64,000 nt of DNA from Bryobacterales bacterium (GTDB taxonomy: Bacteria; Acidobacteriota; Terriglobia; Bryobacterales; Bryobacteraceae), in the NCBI GenBank assembly GCA_016789905.1, contig JAEUQC010000178.1, positions 1 through 64,000 on the forward strand. The letters are read 5' to 3'. The notes beneath the pieces are model-generated. The model worked only from the letters and a program-made list of their open reading frames with translations, made no database searches and was not told the origin of the DNA. The first letter of the stretch is position 1; each line of letters opens with the position of its first letter. The position numbers and the translations under genes are program-made. Below are positions 17,397 through 25,771 of the stretch, piece after piece.

Positions 17397-17465
17397 GGCA
17401 CTTTTCTTTTTGTGAATACCTTGTTACAGTAGCGTCACAAAACTGTCGTTAGGGAGCGTGACGCT

Positions 17466-20400
17466 ATGCGGGTTGCCTTGTTGCTTGCCGCCTGTGCCTC
17501 TTATATCTGGGCACAGTCATTCACCGGTTCCATTCTGGGAACGGTCAAAGATGCCAGTGGCGCGCTGGTGCCCGGCGCCAAGGTAGACGTCACGAATGTC
17601 GACACCAATCTGCGCGCCCAGGAAACCTCCGGCTCCGATGGCTTCTATCGGGCTAACAGTCTGCCGCCCGGCAACTACCGCGTCGAAGTAACGGCCAACG
17701 GTTTCAAGAAAGCCGTTCGCGAGGGGTTGAACCTCCAAATCACTCAGCAACTCCAGGTCGATATCTCGCTCGCAGTCGGCGAAGTGGTCGATTCCATCCT
17801 CGTTACTGCCGACGCCGTCGCCCTCGAAACCACCACCAGTTCCATCGGCAAGGTGGTGGAAAACCGCCGCATCGTCAACCTGCCGCTGAACACGCGAAAC
17901 GTCTACTCGCTCATCTATCTCACCCCAGGCGTTTCCGGCAGCATCGGCAATAGTTACGGCGAAATGCGTTACTCCGTCAACGGCGCCCGCGCCCGCATGA
18001 TGGACACGCTTATCGATGGCGTCACCGCGTCGCACTCCACCGTCAACGGCCTCTCCGGCGGCATCTCCGTCTTCCCCTCCGTCGACGCCATTGAAGAGTT
18101 CAAAGTGATGGGCTCCAACTACTCCGCCGAATACGGCCGCTCCATGGGCAGCGTGCTCAATGTGGCTTTCAAGAGCGGCACGAACACTCTCCACGGGAGT
18201 GCGTATGAGTTTTTGCGCAACTCGGTTCTGGACGCCAACAATTTCTTCGATAACCGCGTCGGCCGTCCGCTCTCCAGTTTCAAACGCAGCCAGTTCGGCT
18301 ATGTCCTCCAAGGGCCAATCAAGAAGGACAAGCTGTTCTTCATGACCAGCTTCGAAGGCCTCCGTTCCCGCAGTTTCGCCCGCCGCGTCTTCACCACGCC
18401 CACCGACCTTGAACGCCAGGGCGATTTCTCCCGCACCTTCAACATCGTCTCCGGCCAGCCCGCCCTCATCCAAATGTTCGACCCCTTTTCCACCCGAGCC
18501 AACCCCTCCGGCGCCGGCAACATACGCGACGCCTTTCCCGGCAACGTGATCCCTTCCAGCCGCTTTGATCCGGTGGCGCAGAACGTAATCAAATACTTTC
18601 CGCGCCCCAACACCGCCGGCGCCGCCATCACCAATCAGAACAACTACGCAGAAAGCGGTTCCGGGCAGAACAACATCACCCAGCACGACTACCGTGTCGA
18701 CTATCAGATCAACGACCGTCAGCGCATTTTCGGCCGTTACTCCACACGTCTCAACGAAACCGTGCCGTTGAAAAGCTTCCCAAACGATCTCACCATCGCC
18801 GAAGGCCGCATCGTGGAAGAGGATCACGTCCACGGCGGCGTTGCCGATTACACCAACACCATCAGCAGTTCCACTATCCTGAATGTCCGCCTCGGCTACG
18901 CCCGCACGCTCTATGTCTACAACAACCAGAGCATCGGCTTCAAACCATCCTCGCTCGGCCTCCCCGCCAGTTATGACGTTGGCCCGGACTTCCAGCTTTT
19001 CCCCGGTTTCGCCGCCAGCGGCTACGTGGGCCTTGGCAGCGGCGACCATCGCCGCAATGCGTTCATGAGCTACACCACGCTCGCCAACCTCACAAAAATC
19101 ATCGGCCGCCACTCCATCAAGACCGGTTTTGAAGGCCGGTTGCTTCGCGTCAACACCAACGAGGCCCGCTCTGCCGGCGACTTCAATTTCGGCACCGGCA
19201 TGACACAGGGGCCGAATCCCAATCAGGCGTCGCCCACCGCCGGCAATGGCCTCGCCTCCCTGCTGCTGGGGGCGGGTTCCGGCGGTTCGTTGATCCAGAA
19301 CTTCAAGAATGTCGCCACCCAGAGCTTCTACTACGGCGGCTACTTCCAGGACGATTACCGCGTCAATACCAGGCTCACTATCAACCTTGGCCTCCGCTGG
19401 GATATCGACACCCCACGCTCGGAGCGTTTTAACCGCACCAACTACTTCGACCCTTCCATCGCCTCCCCATTGGCCAACATTGTCCCCGGCCTGAAGGGCG
19501 GTCTCGTTTTCGTCGGCGTCAACGGCCAGCCCCGCACGCAGTTCCCTAAGGACCGGAACAACTTCGCGCCTCGCCTTGGCTTCGCCTACCAGATCGATAA
19601 GAAGACCGTGTTCCGCGCCGGCTATGGGCATCTGTACGGCGCCGGGTTCCAGGCCGCCGCCGGCACCATTGGCACTCAGGGGTTCCGGACCGACAATATC
19701 TGGGTCGCCTCCGTTGACGGCATCCGCCCCACCAACCTGCTGCGCAATCCCTTCCCCAACGGCTTTGTGCAGCCCCCGAAATCCGCCAACGGCCTCCTCA
19801 CCCAGGTCGGTTCGACGATTGAAGCCGCCACCCAGGACATGTTGACCAACTGGAACCGTCAGATCAACGCCAACATCCAGCGGGAACTGCCCGCCGGATT
19901 CCAATTGGAAGTGGCCTACGTCCACACCCGCGGCTTCCATCTCTTCCGCAACACGGAAGGCGGGCTCACACTCAATCAACTGCCCAAGGAAGCCATGTCG
20001 CTCGGCGCGTCTTTGAACGATCTTGTCCCCAACCCGTTCTTCGGCACCCCGGGCGGCGTCGGTCTGCTCGCCGGCCGTACGGTTCGGCGCGCCCAACTCA
20101 TGCGCCCCTATCCCCAATTCGACACCATCACCCCCATCTATTCCAGCGGCGGCAGCAACTTCTACCACGCGTTGCAATCCACCATCACCAAACGCTACAG
20201 CAAGGGCCTCATGATCGAGGGCAGTTACACATGGGCCAAGAACATGGACGACGGCGAAAGCCATCAGGATAGCTACAACCAGCGCGACGACCGCGCCATT
20301 TCCTCCATCGATTTGAAGCACCGCTTCGTCATCAGCTACATCTACGAACTGCCCTTCGGACGGAACAAGCGGTTCGGTTCCGATTGGTCACGCCTGCTCG

Positions 20401-20876
20401 ATCTTGCCATCGGCCAGTGGCAGATGAATGGCATCACCACGTATTCGAGCGGAGCGCCGCTGGGGCCTTCGGCCTCGAACACCGCCGGCATTTATAACTC
20501 CACGTTGCGCGCCAACAACGACGGCCGCAGCCCGAAGCTTTCCGGCAAGGTGGACCAGCGTCTGGACCGCTACTATGACACGACGGTGTTCTCCCAGCCC
20601 GCGGCATTCACTTTCGGCAATGCCTCTCAGCGCTACGGCGACCTGCGCGGCGACATCACGCGGAACTACGATCTATCGCTGTTCAAAGATTTTATTCTTA
20701 AGCAGCGGGATGGCGGCAACATCCGCGCGCAGTTCCGCGCCGAAGCGCTAAACGCGTTCAACACCCCGCGGTTCGGCAATCCCAACACTAGCGTGACATC
20801 CTCCGCCCGCGGGACCATCAATTCCCAGGCCAATTCTCCCCGCCAAGTGCAAATGGGATTGAAAATTCTCTGGTAA
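17466..20876 (+). CDS. Oar-like TonB-dependent receptor with carboxypeptidase-regulatory-like domain
   Basis: 1136 aa, outer membrane. Signal peptide 1-16, then a CarboxypepD_reg-like beta-sandwich (about 18-105; GTVKDASGALVPGAKVDV, YRVEVTANGFKK), a plug domain (about 120-240, with a YSVNGARARMMDTLIDGV segment and EYGRSMGSVLNV), and a long beta-barrel to the C-terminus ending in hydrophobic LKILW. This architecture is hugely expanded in Solibacter-type Acidobacteriota and is thought to import large oligomers or serve as an outer-membrane porin-like transporter. A GGGAG site lies 9 bases before the ATG. The ligand is unknown; sulfatases and a fucosidase in the region suggest glycans, but no gene abuts it. 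Confidence 0.9.
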   Translation: MRVALLLAACASYIWAQSFTGSILGTVKDASGALVPGAKVDVTNVDTNLRAQETSGSDGFYRANSLPPGNYRVEVTANGFKKAVREGLNLQITQQLQVDISLAVGEVVDSILVTADAVALETTTSSIGKVVENRRIVNLPLNTRNVYSLIYLTPGVSGSIGNSYGEMRYSVNGARARMMDTLIDGVTASHSTVNGLSGGISVFPSVDAIEEFKVMGSNYSAEYGRSMGSVLNVAFKSGTNTLHGSAYEFLRNSVLDANNFFDNRVGRPLSSFKRSQFGYVLQGPIKKDKLFFMTSFEGLRSRSFARRVFTTPTDLERQGDFSRTFNIVSGQPALIQMFDPFSTRANPSGAGNIRDAFPGNVIPSSRFDPVAQNVIKYFPRPNTAGAAITNQNNYAESGSGQNNITQHDYRVDYQINDRQRIFGRYSTRLNETVPLKSFPNDLTIAEGRIVEEDHVHGGVADYTNTISSSTILNVRLGYARTLYVYNNQSIGFKPSSLGLPASYDVGPDFQLFPGFAASGYVGLGSGDHRRNAFMSYTTLANLTKIIGRHSIKTGFEGRLLRVNTNEARSAGDFNFGTGMTQGPNPNQASPTAGNGLASLLLGAGSGGSLIQNFKNVATQSFYYGGYFQDDYRVNTRLTINLGLRWDIDTPRSERFNRTNYFDPSIASPLANIVPGLKGGLVFVGVNGQPRTQFPKDRNNFAPRLGFAYQIDKKTVFRAGYGHLYGAGFQAAAGTIGTQGFRTDNIWVASVDGIRPTNLLRNPFPNGFVQPPKSANGLLTQVGSTIEAATQDMLTNWNRQINANIQRELPAGFQLEVAYVHTRGFHLFRNTEGGLTLNQLPKEAMSLGASLNDLVPNPFFGTPGGVGLLAGRTVRRAQLMRPYPQFDTITPIYSSGGSNFYHALQSTITKRYSKGLMIEGSYTWAKNMDDGESHQDSYNQRDDRAISSIDLKHRFVISYIYELPFGRNKRFGSDWSRLLDLAIGQWQMNGITTYSSGAPLGPSASNTAGIYNSTLRANNDGRSPKLSGKVDQRLDRYYDTTVFSQPAAFTFGNASQRYGDLRGDITRNYDLSLFKDFILKQRDGGNIRAQFRAEALNAFNTPRFGNPNTSVTSSARGTINSQANSPRQVQMGLKILW

Positions 20877-20996
20877 CGCGGTATCGCCGAGCGTGCCTAT
20901 CCAATGCTGTTCTCGTGGCCGGTTAATCGGAAATGGGCCGCGTGTTCGCCGGCGTCTCAAGGCGGACCAAGTTCGTCTTTCGGATGAATCGCTTGG

Positions 20997-21542
20997 TCAC
21001 GCGTCCGCGCGAGACCCATCCACTGTAGCCGGTGCCAGCCGTTCCCGCGTATTCTCAGGCGCCGCGGGGTCACCGCGTTCGCTCCCGATTCGAATCTCCT
21101 TCCACGCGCTCCAGCCAACAATGCCCAATTGCCGCTGGGGGGCATCTGGCAGCATGGTCAGATACTCCAACATGTTCCCATCCGGATCCCGAAAGTAAAC
21201 CGAAGCCGCCGGCATCCAGGCCAGCACCACCGGTTCTGCGGCTGGCTCTCCCGCCAGGTCGAGTGGCACAATTTCGGCCGCCCGCAGTCGCGCCGGCGCT
21301 TCCAACAGATCCTTGAGGTCTACCCGGAAAGCGAGATGAAGATTCATCCGCTGTGGTCCGCTCCCCGTTTCCCAAAGCCCCAGCATCGAGTTCCCGTGGC
21401 CGCCAATCCAGTAGAACGCAACGCGCCGATCCCAGATTACTTCCGCTGGTTCCAACCCGAGAACGTTGCCATAAAACCGCATGGAACGCGGCAGATCGGA
21501 AACGGTCAAATGACTCTCAAACAAATCGCGAACAGGGACCAT
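20997..21542 (-). CDS. VOC (glyoxalase/bleomycin-resistance/dioxygenase fold) protein
   Basis: 181 aa. One or two beta-alpha-beta-beta-beta modules of the vicinal oxygen chelate superfamily: LFESHLTVSDLPRSMRFYGN at the N-terminus, MNLHLAFRV in the middle, and VYFRDPDGNMLEYL at the end. His and Glu in these positions are the usual metal ligands. The ATG at 21542 has a textbook AGGAGG six bases upstream on the minus strand; a longer in-frame start at 21686 adds only unconserved residues. Substrate unknown. It is convergent with the TonB receptor, 120 bp apart. Confidence 0.82.
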   Translation of the reverse strand: MVPVRDLFESHLTVSDLPRSMRFYGNVLGLEPAEVIWDRRVAFYWIGGHGNSMLGLWETGSGPQRMNLHLAFRVDLKDLLEAPARLRAAEIVPLDLAGEPAAEPVVLAWMPAASVYFRDPDGNMLEYLTMLPDAPQRQLGIVGWSAWKEIRIGSERGDPAAPENTRERLAPATVDGSRADA

Positions 21543-21769
21543 GCAGCCTCCTGCTTCTGTCTGATGGGTTTCAACCGGGAAACGTCGCAACTGCCGGCCA
21601 AAAGCAGTGTCCATGTGGATCTTTTCTGGCGACGAAACGCAGGCCCCACACAACGGCAGAACCCAGGAAACTGTTGCGTTTGCCAAATCTGTTCCACCCG
21701 GAACGGTCGCGCGTGGATTCGGTCTAGCGCCGCGTTTTCAGAACGGCCTGACGAGCCTCCTGCCGCCCG

Positions 21770-21931
21770 TCAGATGTCAAACCGAAGCAGCCTCGCGCTC
21801 ATGCGATGCTCCGCCATGCGGCGCTCGCGCGATTTTTCTCGATCCGCGCCCAAATCCTTCCATGCCATAGTGATCAAAAAGAACGCAACGAATAACGGAA
21901 CAATGATGGCGACAATCACAGCCGGTTCCAT
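21770..21931 (-). CDS. small single-pass membrane protein, 53 aa
   Basis: Short minus-strand ORF: ATG at 21931, TGA at 21770-21772. An AGGAG Shine-Dalgarno lies 7 bases upstream. Residues 4-24 are a strong hydrophobic helix (AVIVAIIVPLFVAFFLITMAW), capped by a charged, basic tail (DREKSRERRMAEHRM). The combination of start, ribosome-binding site, helix and tail is typical of real small membrane proteins. No homolog recognised. It lies between the VOC gene and a gene-poor stretch. Confidence 0.55.
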   Translation of the reverse strand: MEPAVIVAIIVPLFVAFFLITMAWKDLGADREKSRERRMAEHRMSARLLRFDI

Positions 21932-22444
21932 AGTGGACTCCTAACGCCAGTATACAGCATACAAAGACGGTTAATATCGCCGCGAAGCCTATTGCCTGAT
22001 CGCTGCCGGCAGCACGGACCGCGGGTCCCAAACCAAGATTGGGACTGGACTCGTGGGTTGCAGGGAGGGGCAATCCGGGTGACCGGACTGGAAAATGACA
22101 GCCGCAAATCGGACCTGCTGCCGTTGTGCCAAAATACGGTCCGGAGCGGCGCGGGGTTGCCGAGGACTTAAGAGACCTTCCTGCCATCGCAGGCCCCAAC
22201 GCAGACCGAATCCTACGGCGAGGTGTCCGCTGATGCCCAATTCATTCGGCTTACGTCACCAGCCGTGATCAGATTCCGTCGAGTGTGCAGACGCGTTCGG
22301 TTCTCCTTTCTTGATCCGCCCTGCATGAAGATCGCCGGAGATCGTCCACTGCGTCATACAGTAAACGAGGAAAGGAGGGCTGCCGAGCCGGGCGAAGGAT
22401 TTTCCTGTATTCCTGCCGCTCGCCATCGCGACCATGATGGAGAC
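21932..22444. other. 513-bp gene-poor region
   Basis: No ORF here has both a start signal and protein-like composition. Near the left end, on the minus strand, a TATACT hexamer lies about 10 bases before the AGGAG of the 53-aa ORF and may be its promoter. The rest is featureless to me. Confidence 0.4.
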
Positions 22445-22837
22445 ATGACTCGAAAACAGTTCGTTCCGGCGGCAACCAGTTTTTCTGTGTCTGGGCAAAC
22501 GGCTCTAACAAGCGCGGTCTTTCTCGGTTTTCCCGCCCGACGTTCAAAGAATGAGATGGGAGGCAATGAGACTACACTGGTGACGGGCAAGGATCGGGAT
22601 GAGTACGTGTGCATCGTAAGCGAGAAGGCCGGACAATACTTTTGGACGAGCCGGGACAACAAGCCTATGCGCCGGACTGTATCCGGCGCGTTCGTTGCCT
22701 ATGCCGCTCTTGATGGCGCCGGCTATGTTAAGTGCTCGAACGCCGCCCCGGATTCGCCGCTGGACTATATGGAGCACCTGCATATTCACTTCAATACCCT
22801 CACTTACTGGGGCAAGAGTTCGATTCAGCGTGACTGA
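22445..22837 (+). CDS. hypothetical protein, about 130 aa
   Basis: The last 85 codons (DRDEYVCIVSEKAGQYFW, NKPMRRTVSGAFVAYAALD, SPLDYMEHLHIHFNTLTYWG) look like a real folded domain with alternating hydrophobic and aromatic residues. The N-terminus is uncertain: ATG 22445 (MTRKQFVPAATSF) has GGAGA only two bases upstream, while ATG 22556 gives the domain alone. I do not recognise the family. It is followed by sequence that looks like eroded coding DNA, so it may be a remnant. Confidence 0.4.
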   Translation: MTRKQFVPAATSFSVSGQTALTSAVFLGFPARRSKNEMGGNETTLVTGKDRDEYVCIVSEKAGQYFWTSRDNKPMRRTVSGAFVAYAALDGAGYVKCSNAAPDSPLDYMEHLHIHFNTLTYWGKSSIQRD

Positions 22838-23634
22838 ATATGTTATCGGAATAACTTTCCGAAAGCTGGTGCAGCACATCCCCTTGGACTCGATTCCACT
22901 TTCCAGAGCTATTGGGATTTCTACGGTTGAGTGTTTTTCGGGGAAGGAACAGCGTGGCCGTCTTTGCGGATGATGCTCCCGTTCCGCCGGTGATGGCCTA
23001 TGGGACCGGGACGCCGTCGCCGAGCCCTACGAGTGCCATCCAGTGAGGGAACCGGCGTGGCGGGTTCGGCTGTGCGATTGACTGGTGTTTTAAAAAAACG
23101 TCCACGGTGGAGCCCGCGAAACGGGATCTGCTGCTTTTGGAGAAGTCGAACCCGATTCGCAAATGGAAACAGTGCTGTTCGGCGCGGCGCGACTGGCCTA
23201 CCGATGGGCGGAAAGAGATCCTTTCGCTGAAGGCTGCACTCGATGACGACAAGCTTCGCGCGCTCGGGCTGCCGCTGGCGGCTGTTGGTGAGTGGATGCG
23301 ATTGGCGACCGGCGCTACACCATTGACTGGGTATGGCCACGGCATTCCGTTCGCGTAAACCTGTTGTGGCTGGGCCCGGAGCCGGACTGCCCGGTGGTTT
23401 GTCGCGGGCCGGGACGAAGTACACGTTCGTCGATGGCCGCGTTTGGCAGCGGAAGCGGTACAGGGGGCGGCGGGATCCTGACAACATCGACCGAGTAGCA
23501 TCCAGACGCTGTACCTGGAGGGCGTGATTGGAGCGGGCGTGTGAGTGCTGTCGGCTCCGGGCGCGGCCGTCGAAGGCGCAGCAGCGGGTGGGAGCGCTGG
23601 TGGTGGAATCGCTGCGGCGGTGAGCCGGCACGCC
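22838..23634. other. 797-bp region without an intact gene, possibly eroded coding sequence
   Basis: Plus-strand frames give short protein-like pieces that shift from frame to frame: VAVFADDAPVPPVMAYG near 22960-23020, KEILSLKAALDDDKLRALG near 23211-23270, and TKYTFVDGRVWQRKRY near 23417-23465. None has a good start signal. An A/T-rich TTTTAAAAAAA run occurs near 23090. This is what a frameshifted relic looks like, but I cannot name a parent family. Confidence 0.3.
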
Positions 23635-24462
23635 TCAGGCGCGGACGTAGGCGAGTGCGACGATTTTGTTGTTGCGCGGATCGCGGGCGGAACTGGTGAT
23701 TGCGGTCGCGGACGGCTCGGCGCCTTCGTCATATTCGAGGCGGGTGAGGAGCTTGTTGACGTGGCCGCGGCTGCGGACGCGCTCGACGATCTCCTGACCG
23801 AGATAGCAGCCCTTGGAAAAGTGCAGCGCGTGCGTGAGCTGGGTTTCCTGGGGGAGGTTCGCGTCGGTGATGTCGACGCCGTAGAGCGGCCGCGCGTGGA
23901 GGAGGCGGGCTGTTTCAACTTCGCCGGGCGCGGCTTCGCGGGCGCCCGCGTCCTGGAGAGTTTCGCGGAGGATGGGAGCGTCGAGCGGGCTCAGATAGAT
24001 GTGATAGCCGTCGGCGCCGGAGTAGCTGGTCTTGACGATCAGGCGGCCGGCCCATTCGGCGCTGTCGTAGCTGTTGGCGGGAACGGGCGCGCCAATGGAT
24101 TCGAGCAGATTCTGCGCCGCTGGGCCTTCGAGGGCGAGCGTGGTCTGCTGCTCCGTCACGTCTTCGAGCGTCACGTCGTCGGCAATGATGTACTTGTCGA
24201 GGTGCTGGAAGACCTTCTCGCGCTGGGCGGGTTCGACGTCGAGCAAAAGATGACTGGCGGCGGCGAGAATGGTGACATCCGACTGGATACGGCCCTGGGC
24301 ACTCAAGAAGAATGCATAACAGCCCTGGCCGGGTTCCAACTGTTGGACGTGGTTGGTGGTCATGGCGTGGAGGAGACGCTTGCGGTCCTCGCCGGTGACC
24401 TTGATACGGCCGCGGCCGGGGAGTTCGAAAAGAGCGACAGAGTCAAAGAAGGCGTTGAGCAT
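23635..24462 (-). CDS. YgfZ/GcvT-domain folate-binding protein
   Basis: 275 aa. The hallmark YgfZ motif K-G-C-Y-x-G-Q-E is at residues 217-224 (SKGCYLGQEIVERV), with Cys219 the conserved functional cysteine. The N-terminal two thirds follow the GcvT-like folate-binding fold (VTGEDRKRLLHAMTTNHV, CYAFFLSAQGRIQSDV). Family members bind tetrahydrofolate and help maintain certain Fe-S enzymes, including MiaB-type tRNA methylthiolation. Starts 6 bp after the stop of the upstream membrane gene, so the pair is an operon. Confidence 0.9.
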   Translation of the reverse strand: MLNAFFDSVALFELPGRGRIKVTGEDRKRLLHAMTTNHVQQLEPGQGCYAFFLSAQGRIQSDVTILAAASHLLLDVEPAQREKVFQHLDKYIIADDVTLEDVTEQQTTLALEGPAAQNLLESIGAPVPANSYDSAEWAGRLIVKTSYSGADGYHIYLSPLDAPILRETLQDAGAREAAPGEVETARLLHARPLYGVDITDANLPQETQLTHALHFSKGCYLGQEIVERVRSRGHVNKLLTRLEYDEGAEPSATAITSSARDPRNNKIVALAYVRA

Positions 24463-24468
24463 TTTTGG

Positions 24469-24861
24469 CTAGAGAGTGATGGCGCGGAGGGCCGATGAAA
24501 TGAGAATGAGGCAGGCGCCGGAGATGGCGAGGCCGGTCAACATGCGCGTGCGTTTTTCGGGCGTGGTGCTGGGTTTGACGAGGATCATGGACACGGCGGC
24601 GATGTGGAGAAAGAGCAGAAACTTGACGCCGAAGAGCATGTGGTACTCCTTCGGGGCGGGCATCTTCAACATGAGATTGTAGGCGCCGGTGAGGAACAGG
24701 GCGGAGACGAGGCTCCAGACGGCGGGGCGGAAGCCGTGGATGGGGCTGGGGGGGAGCATGTTGTAGCGCGAGAGGTTGAACGCATAGAAGAGCCCGCCCA
24801 AAAGGAGAATGGCGGAGGCGACGTGGATAACGCGCGCGATGTAGGGAAAGATTTCGAACAT
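24469..24861 (-). CDS. small integral membrane protein with four TM helices
   Basis: 130 aa with hydrophobic helices at roughly 8-28, 45-65, 76-96 and 108-128. His and Tyr residues sit near helix ends (ARVIHVASAILLLGG), an arrangement reminiscent of CopD or DUF2269-like b-type cytochrome folds, but this is only resemblance. Upstream of the YgfZ gene by 6 bp and divergent from the metallo-hydrolase, 35 bp between starts. Function unknown. Confidence 0.72.
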   Translation of the reverse strand: MFEIFPYIARVIHVASAILLLGGLFYAFNLSRYNMLPPSPIHGFRPAVWSLVSALFLTGAYNLMLKMPAPKEYHMLFGVKFLLFLHIAAVSMILVKPSTTPEKRTRMLTGLAISGACLILISSALRAITL

Positions 24862-24884
24862 GGTGTGTCTCTAGTGTAGATGCT

Positions 24885-24890
24885 TACAAT
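24885..24890 (+). promoter_or_regulatory. -10 hexamer TACAAT 6 bases before an ATG (leaderless candidate)
   Basis: TACAAT, then CAAAGC, then the ATG of the metallo-hydrolase. There is no Shine-Dalgarno sequence. Spacing places the transcription start on the A of ATG. This is the cleanest leaderless case in the window. Confidence 0.6.
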
Positions 24891-24896
24891 CAAAGC

Positions 24897-25529
24897 ATGA
24901 TTCATGAGGTGCTGCCCGTTGGGCAACTGGGCTGCAATTGCTCGATTTTGGGAGATCCGGAAACGGCGGAGGCGATTGTGATCGACCCTGGGGACGACGT
25001 TTCCGAGATTGAAGCCATTTTGTCCAAGCACGGATTGATGGTGAAGATGATTCTGATCACGCACGCGCATATCGATCATATTGGCGGAGCGGCGAAGCTG
25101 AAGGAGTCGACGGGGGCGCCGGTTTATATGAACGAGAACGACGCGGATTTGTATAAGCACCTGGACGTGCAGGCGTCGTGGCTGGGGATGGCGACGCCGG
25201 AGAAGACCGCGATTGACGGGTCCATGAAAGACGGCGATAAGTTCTTGCTGGGCACGACGGAACTGCTGGCGATGCACACGCCGGGGCATACGCAGGGGAG
25301 TTCGTGCATCTGGATTCCGGGGGAAAAGACGCTGCTGGCCGGGGATACGTTGTTCCGCGATTCGATTGGGCGAACGGATTTGCCGGGCGGGGATGGGCGG
25401 CAGATTTTGCGGTCGATTTCGACGAAACTGCTGGCGCTGCCGGAGGACACGGTGGTCATTGCCGGGCATGGCGACGCGACTACGATTGGACGGGAGAAGA
25501 AGCGCAATCCATTTTTACGCGGAATTTGA
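24897..25529 (+). CDS. MBL-fold metallo-hydrolase (glyoxalase II / YcbL type)
   Basis: 210 aa. Zinc ligands are complete: H56-A-H58-I-D60-H61 (THAHIDHIGG), the His of MHTPGHTQGS, Asp of LLAGDTLF, and the terminal His of IAGHGDAT. The short length and FRDSIGRTDLPGGD segment match the YcbL/glyoxalase-II-like subgroup, which lack the C-terminal glutathione-binding domain of full glyoxalase II. Likely thioester hydrolysis in the cytoplasm; true substrate uncertain. Its last 15 bp overlap the end of the convergent 78-aa gene. Confidence 0.88.
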   Translation: MIHEVLPVGQLGCNCSILGDPETAEAIVIDPGDDVSEIEAILSKHGLMVKMILITHAHIDHIGGAAKLKESTGAPVYMNENDADLYKHLDVQASWLGMATPEKTAIDGSMKDGDKFLLGTTELLAMHTPGHTQGSSCIWIPGEKTLLAGDTLFRDSIGRTDLPGGDGRQILRSISTKLLALPEDTVVIAGHGDATTIGREKKRNPFLRGI

Positions 25530-25751
25530 GGCTTCCATGGCTTTGAGGATCAGCTCCTTCGATTCGTTCATGCATTGGAGGATGATCTGCAAGTCCATGG
25601 CGGGTTTATTGGGCTGGCGGACGCTGGTGCAATAGACGCCGTGCTGGCCGACGAGGACGAGGGCGTCGGTCAACAGGTCCGAGGCCATGGCGAGTTTGCC
25701 GCGGGTGGCGCCCATTTGGAATTCGTATCGTTCTAGCTGCTGTTGGTCCAT
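25515..25751 (-). CDS. small conserved-looking hypothetical protein, 78 aa
   Basis: MDQQQLERYEFQMGATRGKL starts a compact helical protein with one cysteine and no signal or membrane segment. Two amphipathic helices dominate (KLAMASDLLTDALVLVG and DLQIILQCMNESKELILKAM). No family recognised. It is divergent from the aminotransferase gene with 20 bp between start codons, and convergent with the metallo-hydrolase, overlapping its stop by 15 bp. Confidence 0.6.
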   Translation of the reverse strand: MDQQQLERYEFQMGATRGKLAMASDLLTDALVLVGQHGVYCTSVRQPNKPAMDLQIILQCMNESKELILKAMEASNSA

Positions 25752-25759
25752 GTATTCTC

Positions 25760-25765
25760 TATCCT
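25760..25765 (+). promoter_or_regulatory. -10 hexamer TATCCT 6 bases before an ATG (leaderless candidate)
   Basis: TATCCT, then GAAAGT, then the ATG of the DegT-type gene. No ribosome-binding site precedes the start. Confidence 0.55.
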
Positions 25766-25771
25766 GAAAGT

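Noticed and set aside
17517..20321. A 934-codon open frame on the minus strand opposite the first TonB receptor
   Set aside because: It mirrors the receptor gene; composition is Gly/Ala/Val/Asp-rich with no motif, as expected for antisense frames of high-GC genes. The receptor domains are on the plus strand.
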